A stretch of DNA of 64,000 nucleotides, taken from Proteocatella sp041738345. GTDB taxonomy: Bacteria > Bacillota > Clostridia > Peptostreptococcales > Filifactoraceae. Shown here piece after piece: positions 36,603 to 45,079 of the stretch. The first letter of the stretch is position 1; every line of letters begins with the position of its first letter. The translations under genes were made by a program, and so were the position numbers. The notes beneath the pieces are model-generated. The model made no database searches. It was not told the DNA's origin and worked only from the letters and a program-made list of their open reading frames with translations. The DNA is taken from contig JBGSPX010000059.1 of the NCBI GenBank assembly GCA_041738345.1, positions 1-64,000 on the forward strand. Reading direction: 5' to 3'.

Positions 36603-37826
36603 CTATGCGCCCATTGACATCCCTGCAAAATAAGGACTTTCAAATAACAATCTAAGTTGCTTTTGTTGAACTAAAAGTGCATCTAATTTGTTTTTAAGTT
36701 CGTCTCTAGATAGCTTAGTATTCTCATAACTATTTTTAGATATCATCCCTAGTTCATACTTCTTATCTAAGGCTTTAATTTGAACATCTAGTTTATCTAA
36801 CTCTAGTCTCATAGATGCTACATTTTGTTGAAGTTGTTGCAAAGTTGCATAGTTCTTCTCCACATTCATTTTAGCATTCTGCACAGTCTGACTTAAATCT
36901 AATTCTGCCACATTTTTTTCATCTCTAGTACTCTTATAATCAAAATCTGGAGCTGAAGGCTGATTCCCTGCTAGATATGAAAGATGTTGGAAATTATATA
37001 TTTCTGTATAATTTTCAAATGCCACCGATTTATTTTCCACTACATTTTTCTTTGCAAGTATTCCTATATCAAAATTTTCTATATTTCGTTTATAAATTTC
37101 TAAATCATTTTTACTCATCGTTACTTCTTTGTATTCCATATTTATTGGAACGATATTGTAATTTTCAGCAATATTAGTCATTCCTGTCGTTTTTTCAAGC
37201 TCTGCATAATGTTCTCTAAGCTTTATTTCTTCAAGTGACAATTCACTCTTAAGCGCCTTATTTGCAATTTCTTGCTGTTCCATTTCATTTTGAGATATAA
37301 GCCCAAGCCCAAATTGCTTTTTATATAATAATAAATTTTCTTCACCTTGTGCGAGTTTTCTATTTAAAAACTCTATAGACTTAAGTCTCTGCTCTATATT
37401 GTTAAATAATCCAGCTACTGTAATTTTTAAATTTTCAGTATCTACAGTCTTTTGTCTAGCGGTTAAATCTCTACTAGTTGTAAGGTTTTTATTATATACT
37501 TCCATATTCGCAAGGGTTCCTGATAATATATTCGGATCTTTTATACTGAATAATTTATCGTAATTGTAAAAATTGTCGTCAATCTTGTCTTGAAGGGTTT
37601 CATTTTGAAGCTCTGCTGATTTTCTTGCAATACTAGCTTCGACTGATTTTTTTATCGCAGTATCATAATCCAAACTCTTTTTCTCTACTGGGGCTTCGAC
37701 CTTTGGAGTCATATCAATTTTAGTCGTTGGAATAACCCCTCCAATTGCAAATACCGGATTTGTAGTAAATACCATACTCATAACAAGTGACCCGGCTACT
37801 ATCTTTTTAACATATTTTTGCTTCAT
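36603..37826 (-). CDS. TolC-like protein, paralogue 1
   Basis: A 407-residue exported protein of the outer-membrane-efflux (TolC) family. Residues 1-27 form a signal peptide. The rest is a long alpha-helical, coiled-coil-rich body in two similar halves. A paralogue at 43732-44961 aligns along its whole length and shares the opening LDYDTAIKKS-type helix, the NFDYKSTRDEKNVAELDLSQT-like stretch and the C-terminus LLFESPYFAGM. No obvious beta-barrel strands are visible. The gene is monocistronic; the ATG follows AAAGGAG. In a monoderm cell the role is unclear, perhaps a wall-spanning conduit. Confidence 0.8.
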   Translation of the reverse strand: MKQKYVKKIVAGSLVMSMVFTTNPVFAIGGVIPTTKIDMTPKVEAPVEKKSLDYDTAIKKSVEASIARKSAELQNETLQDKIDDNFYNYDKLFSIKDPNILSGTLANMEVYNKNLTTSRDLTARQKTVDTENLKITVAGLFNNIEQRLKSIEFLNRKLAQGEENLLLYKKQFGLGLISQNEMEQQEIANKALKSELSLEEIKLREHYAELEKTTGMTNIAENYNIVPINMEYKEVTMSKNDLEIYKRNIENFDIGILAKKNVVENKSVAFENYTEIYNFQHLSYLAGNQPSAPDFDYKSTRDEKNVAELDLSQTVQNAKMNVEKNYATLQQLQQNVASMRLELDKLDVQIKALDKKYELGMISKNSYENTKLSRDELKNKLDALLVQQKQLRLLFESPYFAGMSMGA

Positions 37827-37880
37827 CCTTTTGCTCCTTTTAAATTTTAAGTTTATTATTTTTAATTATATCACAAAATA

Positions 37881-37909
37881 TTAACATTATGTTAAATATG
37901 GTTTATAAT
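37881..37909 (+). promoter_or_regulatory. Promoter of MATE gene
   Basis: TTAACA (37881-37886), 17-base spacer, TATAAT (37904-37909). Start codon 52 bases downstream. Confidence 0.65.
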
Positions 37910-37960
37910 ATATATTGCAGTTTTATATCAATTTTCAATAACATTTAGACAGGAGATTTT

Positions 37961-39307
37961 ATGAACAAAAAAACAGATTTAACGGTAGGCAATATTCCTC
38001 AAAAAATAATGATGCTCTCCCTTCCTATATTAGGCACCTCATTTATAAACATGGCTTATAACTTTGTAGATATGATATGCATCGGTAGAATCGGCAGTGG
38101 CGCTGTCGCCGCTGTAGGGAGTGCTGGATTTTTAATGTGGTTTGCCCAAGCTTCTTCCTCTATTTCTAGAATTGGAGCTCAAATAACCATTTCACAATCT
38201 ATAGGAAGAAAAAATTTAGAAGATGCTAAACATTATGCTGAAGCTTCTATATGGCTAAATACTTTCATCGCGCTCATATTTACGCTAATAATAGTATTTT
38301 TTAATGCTAACATCATAGGTTTTTTCAGACTTGGAGATGACCTTATAATTTCTCAAGCTAGAACCTATCTCTTTATAGTGGGACTTGCGATGATATTTAC
38401 CTATGTAAATCCAGTACTTTCCGCAATGTTCAATGCATCTGGCGATAGCAAAACCCCATTTTTATTTAATGCCTGTGGCCTTGTTTTTAATATCGTATTT
38501 GATATAATATTAATTTTTGGACTTGGGCCAGTTCCACCAATGGGAGTTATGGGCGCTGCGATAGCAACTGCTTTTGCCCAATTTCTAGTATGGATACTTT
38601 TTATATTGCATCTAAAAGATAGTGCTCATCCAAACTTAAAAATAAATATCTTTAAACGTCCTGATTTTTCAAATATAAAAGAAATATTTTCACTTGGATT
38701 TCCTACTGCACTTCAAGCGACCCTTTACTGTGTATTTTCAATATTTTTAGCTAGAATAATCTCCAAATTTGGAGCTACTGAAATTGCGGTTCAAAAGGTA
38801 GGGTCTCAAATTGAATCTATTGCGTGGATGACTGCGGACGGACTTGCTATTGCAATCTGTGCTTTTATTGGTCAAAACTACGGAAGTAAAAACTATGAAA
38901 GAATAGATAAAGGTATAAGAATCATCCTTTCAATATCTCTATTTTTAGGAACTATATCTGCAATTTCGCTAATTTTCTTTAGTGAACCTATATTTAAAAT
39001 CTTTATCACTGAAGCCTCTGCTACTCAAAGTGGTATAAATTATCTAAAAATACTTGGCTATTCACAAATATTTATGTGTATTGAAATAATAACTATCGGT
39101 ATGTTTAACGGCTTTGGAGAAACAAGAATTCCCTCAATAATCAGCATAGTATTTACTAGTGCTAGAATTCCTATGGCTCTATTTTTAAGTTCTACATCCT
39201 TAGGCGTAAATGGCGTTTGGTGGGCAATAAGTATAAGTAGTATTATAAAAGGTATACTTCTGCCTATATTCTACAAACTCTATAGAAAAAAACTTATTTT
39301 TGACTAA
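37961..39307 (+). CDS. MATE family efflux transporter
   Basis: A 448-residue multidrug and toxin extrusion transporter with 12 membrane segments in two homologous halves, expected to exchange Na+ or H+ for cationic drugs. It begins LTVGNIPQKIMMLSLPILGTSFINMAYNFVDM, the typical clostridial MATE entry, and has the second-half repeat FSLGFPTALQATLYCVFSIFLARII. An acidic residue in the first segment (D in FVDMICIGRIG) is conserved. The ATG follows AGGAG. It is the only plus-strand gene in the 36.6-49.3 kb export region. Confidence 0.92.
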   Translation: MNKKTDLTVGNIPQKIMMLSLPILGTSFINMAYNFVDMICIGRIGSGAVAAVGSAGFLMWFAQASSSISRIGAQITISQSIGRKNLEDAKHYAEASIWLNTFIALIFTLIIVFFNANIIGFFRLGDDLIISQARTYLFIVGLAMIFTYVNPVLSAMFNASGDSKTPFLFNACGLVFNIVFDIILIFGLGPVPPMGVMGAAIATAFAQFLVWILFILHLKDSAHPNLKINIFKRPDFSNIKEIFSLGFPTALQATLYCVFSIFLARIISKFGATEIAVQKVGSQIESIAWMTADGLAIAICAFIGQNYGSKNYERIDKGIRIILSISLFLGTISAISLIFFSEPIFKIFITEASATQSGINYLKILGYSQIFMCIEIITIGMFNGFGETRIPSIISIVFTSARIPMALFLSSTSLGVNGVWWAISISSIIKGILLPIFYKLYRKKLIFD

Positions 39308-39349
39308 GCTTTTATAATTTTATGTTTCAATAATTTTACAGTATAAAAG

Positions 39350-39384
39350 AACAAAGGATGAGCGTAACCGCATCATCCTTTGTT
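39350..39384. terminator. Hairpin between MATE and RND genes
   Basis: A 12-bp AACAAAGGATGA/TCATCCTTTGTT stem plus an inner GCG/CGC. The minus-strand tail is T-rich (TCTTTTAT), so it fits the end of the RND operon better than the end of the MATE gene. Confidence 0.65.
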
Positions 39385-39419
39385 GTGTTCTCTATTTATT
39401 ATATATCTATTTTATTAGA

Positions 39420-42400
39420 TTATCTGCTCTTTAAAAAATCGTTAAATCTTCTAATCATAGAAGTTTTAGATTCTACTAGAATATATGAGCAAGGTATTAT
39501 ATAAAGGGTAAGGAATGAAGATATTATCATACCCGCTATTATTGCAGTCGCCATCGGTGCCCAAAGCGCCCCACCTGAAATTGCAAGTGGAATAAGTGAT
39601 ATTACCGTCGTTACCATCCCTATCATTATAGGTCTTGTCTTTACACTACATGCCTCTGCAATAGCCTCTTTTGAGTCTATATCATCATGATTTAAAAGTT
39701 TTATATAATCTAGCAAGATTATACCGTTATTTACGACGACTCCCATTAAACTTATTGCACCTAAAAGTGCCATAAATCCAATTGGATATCCCGTAAGCTT
39801 TAGACCCCAAATAATCCCTATAAAGGACAGTGGAATAGTTCCCATGATTATAAACGGTTCTCTTAAATCTCCAAACTGCATAACTAGTATAAGGTAAATC
39901 ATCGCTACTGCTAATATTGACGGAATTATCATAGATGTAAACGCATCATTACGTTCTTCACTATCTCCCCCAAATTCCATAGTATATCCATTTGGAAGTT
40001 TAAAATCAGTCATTTTTTCTTGAAGCATCTCAAGCCCCTGCTCTGAATTATATCCATCCTTCATAAACATACCTACAGTTATTGTTCTCTTACCATCTTT
40101 TCTTGAAATCTTGTTTAGTGAAGACTCTTTTTCTACCTTAGCTATATCTCTAAGCGCTACATTTTTTCCTGTCATAGAAGAATTAAAGAATATTTCATCT
40201 AAAACTTCACTACTACTTTTTTCATTTTCAGGAATCCTTATTACAACAGACATATCGTCATCATCTATATCATCCTGCTTAAATTTAGTAACCTCAAGCC
40301 CATTTATTGCCATCCTTACGGTACTTGATATATCATAATTTGTAAGTCCAACTAAGTTAGCTTTTTCCTCATTAACTTTGATATTCAATTTATAAGATTC
40401 TAGACCATAATTATCATCTATATTCTTACTTCCAGGAATAGTATACATCATAGTCTTGATTTCATCAGAAAGTCCTTGAAGTACTTTTATATCTGGCCCA
40501 CTTATTCTAACCTGTGCTGGATAATCTACTGGCATCGCAAGCTCTAATCTTCTTATATTAGCTTTTGCACCTGGAACCTTTTTTTCGATTTCATCTTGAA
40601 TTGCATTTATTTCACTTTGACTTCCATTTACTATAAGCTGAGCCTTATTACTAGATTTATTATTTGAAGTAAATGTGATGTAATATTGAGGCATTCCATC
40701 TCCAACCATAGAAAGCACAGAATCTACACTTTCATGCTCCTCTAAAACTTTAACTACATCTTTTACTATAAGACTTGTCTTTTCTGTAGTACTTCCATCT
40801 TGTACCGATATATCAATATAATACTGATCACGCTCTACTGGTGGGAACAATTGTACTCCAAGCGAAGGTATAAGCATACCACTTAACACCAAGGCTACAA
40901 TTGCTAGCGTTAACATTGATTTTGGCTTTTCAAGTGATGCCAATAAAGTCTTTTTATAAGCTTCATTAAATTTTGCAGTTATTTTACCTAACGAAATATA
41001 TTTTTCATATTTTTTAAGTTTTTCATGCTTAATCCACGCTTTCTTTTCTTTTTTCGGTGTTACTTTAAGAAAAGTATATCCCATAGCTGGTACAAGCGTA
41101 AGCGAAGTTATCAGCGAACCTATAAGTGAAACTGAAACTAGTATCGGAAGTGTACTTACAAACTTACCAGCAGAACCTACCATCATTGCTAGTGGTAAGA
41201 ACGATGCAATAGTTGTAAGTGTGGATGTAAGTATTGGTATCTTAACCTCATTTACCCCATTTATACATGCGGTTTTCCTATCATAGCCTTTTTCCATATA
41301 CATGTATATACTATCATTAGCGACAATTCCATTGGCTACAAGCAAACTCAGCGAAATAATCAGTGAAGCAATAGATACTTGATGCAGTGGAATTTCCATA
41401 AGCTTCATATATATAAATACAAGTGCTATTATTATTGGAATCGAAGATGATACTACAAATGCACTTCGTACTCCCATCGCAAGAAGTACTACAATTACCA
41501 CAAGTGCTATCGCAGAAAGTAGATTTTCCTCAAAAAGAGCTATTGCCGTTTCTACAAATGAAGCTTGATCCGTTATAACTTCAAGTTTCATCTCATTATA
41601 AAGTTCTTGTTTTTCAAATCTATCTATGATTTTATCAAGTCTTTTTTTGATAGTAACCATATTTTCTTTTTCAGTATATTTTACTCCTATAATAAGAGCT
41701 GGATCTTCATTTAAAAGTGCTAATGATTCTGCCTTAGCCTCTTTCGCAGATATCTTCGCAACATTTCTTAAATATATCGGGGTTCCCGTTTGAGAAACTC
41801 CTATTATAGTATTTTCAATTTCTTCAATACTGTCATACTCTCCGGACACATGAATTGGTACTTTAATATTGCTAAGTTCAAGATTTCCACTTGGAATGTT
41901 TACATTACGTGCCTTCATTGCCTTAACCATAGTTAATGGTGAAATTCCATACTGTTGAACCTTTTGCATATCTATATTTACTTCTATTATCTCATCAATA
42001 TCTCCATATAAATCTACCGATCTTACGCCTTCATCTTTTTCAAGTTCTTCTTTAAGCTTTTCTCCTACATCTTTAAGATCTTGATTTGTATATTCTGTCG
42101 CAGAAAGGGCAAGTAATACGCCGTATGGATCTGTAAAGTCCGTATCGACTTCCGCCTTATAGGCCTCTGCTGGAAGCTGAGTCTGAGCTTTTTCAACTTC
42201 TTCCTTCAGTTCATCCCACTTGGCTTCAATTTTATCATCACTCATGTCTTTGAGCTTAACTTTTATAACCCCGATACTATCCATAGCATAACTGTCTGTA
42301 CGCTTAATATCTGATATTTCTCCAATTTTTTCCTCAAGTGGTTTTATAATAGCCTTTTCAATATCCTCAGGGCTTCCTCCAGGATATATACACTTTATTA

Positions 42401-42530
42401 TTGCTACAGGAGATGAAACGCTTGGATTTTCCTGTCTTTCCATTCCACCATAAAGCATGACTCCTGCTAAAAGTGTGAAAAAGGAAATAAGCATAACGAT
42501 ACTTCTATGAGTTGTACTCCATTTAACCAT
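39420..42530 (-). CDS. RND-family efflux permease (HAE1/AcrB type)
   Basis: A 1036-residue proton-driven pump with 12 membrane segments and two large extracytoplasmic loops (about 35-330 and 560-860), as in AcrB. The N-terminal motif GVMLYGGMERQENPSVSSP and FPPVERDQYYIDISVQDGS are family hallmarks. By eye alignment, TM4 reads GIVANDSIY, so AcrB D407 is N and D408 is kept. TM10 reads GVVVNNGI, with K940 replaced by N. The ATG lies one base after the adaptor stop. It forms an operon with the adaptor and TolC-like paralogue 2. The substrate is unknown. Confidence 0.92.
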   Translation of the reverse strand: MVKWSTTHRSIVMLISFFTLLAGVMLYGGMERQENPSVSSPVAIIKCIYPGGSPEDIEKAIIKPLEEKIGEISDIKRTDSYAMDSIGVIKVKLKDMSDDKIEAKWDELKEEVEKAQTQLPAEAYKAEVDTDFTDPYGVLLALSATEYTNQDLKDVGEKLKEELEKDEGVRSVDLYGDIDEIIEVNIDMQKVQQYGISPLTMVKAMKARNVNIPSGNLELSNIKVPIHVSGEYDSIEEIENTIIGVSQTGTPIYLRNVAKISAKEAKAESLALLNEDPALIIGVKYTEKENMVTIKKRLDKIIDRFEKQELYNEMKLEVITDQASFVETAIALFEENLLSAIALVVIVVLLAMGVRSAFVVSSSIPIIIALVFIYMKLMEIPLHQVSIASLIISLSLLVANGIVANDSIYMYMEKGYDRKTACINGVNEVKIPILTSTLTTIASFLPLAMMVGSAGKFVSTLPILVSVSLIGSLITSLTLVPAMGYTFLKVTPKKEKKAWIKHEKLKKYEKYISLGKITAKFNEAYKKTLLASLEKPKSMLTLAIVALVLSGMLIPSLGVQLFPPVERDQYYIDISVQDGSTTEKTSLIVKDVVKVLEEHESVDSVLSMVGDGMPQYYITFTSNNKSSNKAQLIVNGSQSEINAIQDEIEKKVPGAKANIRRLELAMPVDYPAQVRISGPDIKVLQGLSDEIKTMMYTIPGSKNIDDNYGLESYKLNIKVNEEKANLVGLTNYDISSTVRMAINGLEVTKFKQDDIDDDDMSVVIRIPENEKSSSEVLDEIFFNSSMTGKNVALRDIAKVEKESSLNKISRKDGKRTITVGMFMKDGYNSEQGLEMLQEKMTDFKLPNGYTMEFGGDSEERNDAFTSMIIPSILAVAMIYLILVMQFGDLREPFIIMGTIPLSFIGIIWGLKLTGYPIGFMALLGAISLMGVVVNNGIILLDYIKLLNHDDIDSKEAIAEACSVKTRPIMIGMVTTVISLIPLAISGGALWAPMATAIIAGMIISSFLTLYIIPCSYILVESKTSMIRRFNDFLKSR

Positions 42531-42531
42531 T

Positions 42532-43701
42532 CTATTGCTCCTCTACACTTACTTTGTCATTATCATTAAGTTTAAACTGACCTTCCACTACAAGCTTATC
42601 ACCATCATTTATTCCTGATAAAATCTTTATCTTATCTTTCATTATATCGCCAGTCTCTACAAGTTGTTTTCTAACTGTAGCCGTTTCTTCATTATAAATA
42701 TATACTACTTCCCCCTCTGGTCTTGAAAGTACACTCGATACTGGAATCAATATACCTTCAACACTCGATACCGGAATATCTACTTTTGCTACCATCCCTG
42801 GTTTTATTTCAAACTTAGGGTTTTTAACCTTCACTTTAACTGCAAAGGTTCTAGTAGTAGGGTCTGCACTTGGACTTATTTCACCTACTATTCCATCAAA
42901 GCTTTTCTCAAGCCCGTAAAGATATACCTTAACCTTTTGACCAAATTCAATATGCTTTATATCTTGGTCTGAAACTCCAATTTCTACATCTACTACATCT
43001 ACCTGTCCAATAGCCGCAACAGGATATCCCTGTGCTATAATTTCACCTTCTTCAACTAATTTTTTCATTACAATCCCTTCTATAGGACTGTTTATAGAGG
43101 TATCTGAAAGTTTAGTATTAGAAAGTTCAAGTCCTGCTGCCGCTTTTTCAAGCTTAGTTCTTGCTATAGCTTCTGCTTCCAGTGCAAGTTTGTACGTATT
43201 TTCATCTGCAGTTTTTTTAGCAGTGATTTCATCAAGCTGAGCTTTTGTAGCTCCACCTGCTTCATATAGCGATTTTACACGTTCATAAGTAGCTTTTGAA
43301 AGATCATACTGAGCTTTAGCTTGATTTATCTTTGCCGGTATCTCACTATCTATTTGCATTTTAGCCCCTTCATACTCAGCAGAGGATGCTTGAACCTGAA
43401 TATTGTACTCATTTTGTTCTACAGAGGCTATCATCTGACCTTTTTTAACAAAAGTGCCCTCATCAAAGTTAGTTTTAGTAACTACTCCTGGAACTTTAAA
43501 GGCAACCTTTACAATCTGACTAGGCAGTATGTTTCCACTTAGAGATAATTTATTTTGGTACATATCTCCATATATTTGCTTAACCTCTACCGGCTTTATA
43601 ATTTCTTCTTCAACTTGTTCTTTCCCACACCCTGATAAAACCATACTTGTAGCCAGCAATACAGTTAATGCTAATACTGACTTTTTTGACTTCATTTTCA
43701 T
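42532..43701 (-). CDS. RND efflux periplasmic-type adaptor (membrane fusion) lipoprotein
   Basis: HlyD/AcrA-family adaptor that links the RND pump to its outer partner. Residues 1-24 form a lipoprotein signal ending LSGC, with Cys25 as the lipid site. The body contains a lipoyl half-motif (VPGVVTKTNFDEGTFVKKGQ), a helical hairpin (about 105-200), a second lipoyl half (SPIEGIVMKKLVEEGEI), a beta-barrel and a C-terminal membrane-proximal domain. Length 389 is typical. It lies 30 bases after TolC-like paralogue 2 and one base before the pump. Confidence 0.93.
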   Translation of the reverse strand: MKMKSKKSVLALTVLLATSMVLSGCGKEQVEEEIIKPVEVKQIYGDMYQNKLSLSGNILPSQIVKVAFKVPGVVTKTNFDEGTFVKKGQMIASVEQNEYNIQVQASSAEYEGAKMQIDSEIPAKINQAKAQYDLSKATYERVKSLYEAGGATKAQLDEITAKKTADENTYKLALEAEAIARTKLEKAAAGLELSNTKLSDTSINSPIEGIVMKKLVEEGEIIAQGYPVAAIGQVDVVDVEIGVSDQDIKHIEFGQKVKVYLYGLEKSFDGIVGEISPSADPTTRTFAVKVKVKNPKFEIKPGMVAKVDIPVSSVEGILIPVSSVLSRPEGEVVYIYNEETATVRKQLVETGDIMKDKIKILSGINDGDKLVVEGQFKLNDNDKVSVEEQ

Positions 43702-43731
43702 TCTAAAATACCTCTTTCTTATTTATAATAG

Positions 43732-44961
43732 CTATACATTCATTGCCATACCCGCAAAGTATGGGCTTTCAAATAATAATTTCAATTGTTTTTGTTGAAC
43801 AATAAGTCCATTTAATTTATCCTCTAGTTCTTTTTTACTTATAAGCGCATTTTGATAACTATTTTTGGTTGCCATACCGTATTCATAACTTTTTTCAAGC
43901 GTATTAAGCTGAACATTAAGCTTGTCAAGTTCCACTCTCATTATCCCTATATTTTGCTGAAGTTGTTGAAGTACTGCATAATTTTTTTCTACATTTAATT
44001 TCGCATTTAGCTTTGTTTGGCTAAGATCAAGTTCCGCTACATTTTTTTCATCTCTAGTACTCTTATAATCAAAGTTTGGAGAAGATGGCTGTCTTCCTGC
44101 AAGCCATGATAGGTGCTGATAATTATAAATTTCTACATAGTTGTCATACATAGTCTGCTTGTTTTTTACTGCATTTTCTTTTGCCAAAATGCTAAGGTCA
44201 AAATTTTCAATATTTCGCTTATAAATTTCTAAATCAATATCACTCATAGTAAGTTCTTGATACTGCATATCTAATGGCACTAATTCATACTCTTGCTTTA
44301 TATTCATAATTCCAGTAACCTTCTCAAGTTCTGCATAATACTGTTTAAGTTTTATATCTTTTAACATAAGTTCATTTTTTAGTGCTTTATTTGCAATTTC
44401 CGCTTTCTCTAAATCATTTTTAGAAAGCATCCCAAGCTCAAATTGTTTATTGTAAAGAATTACATTTTTTTCACCTTGAGTGAGTTTTTCATTCATAAAT
44501 TTAATAGAATTAAGCTGATATTCAATATTATTAAATAATCCTGCCACCGTTATTTTGATATTTTCTGAATCCACAGTCTTTTGTCTAAGCATCAAATCTC
44601 TACCTGTAGAAAGGTTGTTATTGTAGACTTCTAAATTGGCAAGTGCCCCCGTAAGCATCGCTGGATTCTTTATTTGAAATATACTATCATATTGATAATA
44701 ATTGTCATCAATCTTATCTTGAAGCGTTTCTCTTTGAAGCTCCGCTGACTTTTGAGTTATACTGTAAGAAACCGCTTTCTTTATAGCAGTTTCATAATCT
44801 AAAGTTTTTTTAGGCGCTACTTCTTCTTTCTTTGTCTCTACAAAAACCCTTCCCCCTGGCATACTTGTACTTCCCATAGCATTTACTGGTATCACCATCA
44901 TGCTAAAAATAAGACTCGCTAGGATAATACTCCATCCTCTTTTTAAACTTACAAACTTCAT
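43732..44961 (-). CDS. TolC-like protein, paralogue 2
   Basis: A 409-residue exported alpha-helical protein of the TolC family, with a signal peptide (about 1-28, ending near AMG). It is closely similar throughout to the protein at 36603-37826, including the final LLFESPYFAGMAM. It is the first gene of the tripartite set TolC-like/adaptor/RND pump, the order expected for a complete tripartite exporter. The ATG follows GAGGTGAAAG. Only about 33 bases separate it from a terminator hairpin upstream, so expression may depend on read-through. If the cell has no outer membrane, the protein must function within the wall. Confidence 0.85.
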   Translation of the reverse strand: MKFVSLKRGWSIILASLIFSMMVIPVNAMGSTSMPGGRVFVETKKEEVAPKKTLDYETAIKKAVSYSITQKSAELQRETLQDKIDDNYYQYDSIFQIKNPAMLTGALANLEVYNNNLSTGRDLMLRQKTVDSENIKITVAGLFNNIEYQLNSIKFMNEKLTQGEKNVILYNKQFELGMLSKNDLEKAEIANKALKNELMLKDIKLKQYYAELEKVTGIMNIKQEYELVPLDMQYQELTMSDIDLEIYKRNIENFDLSILAKENAVKNKQTMYDNYVEIYNYQHLSWLAGRQPSSPNFDYKSTRDEKNVAELDLSQTKLNAKLNVEKNYAVLQQLQQNIGIMRVELDKLNVQLNTLEKSYEYGMATKNSYQNALISKKELEDKLNGLIVQQKQLKLLFESPYFAGMAMNV

Positions 44962-44993
44962 CTTTCACCTCATAAATTTTATATTTTAAAAAA

Positions 44994-45029
44994 TAAAAAA
45001 ACGACTGCCCGACTTTCTTAGACAATCGT
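44994..45029 (-). terminator. Terminator/attenuator before the tripartite exporter operon
   Basis: A 9-bp stem (45001-45009 with 45021-45029) is followed by a minus-strand T-run (45000-44995). It lies between the coiled-coil secreted protein and TolC-like paralogue 2. Confidence 0.8.
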
Positions 45030-45079
45030 TCTTAAAACTACCCGTCCAATAAAAATTTCTTAATATATAATCATAGTAT

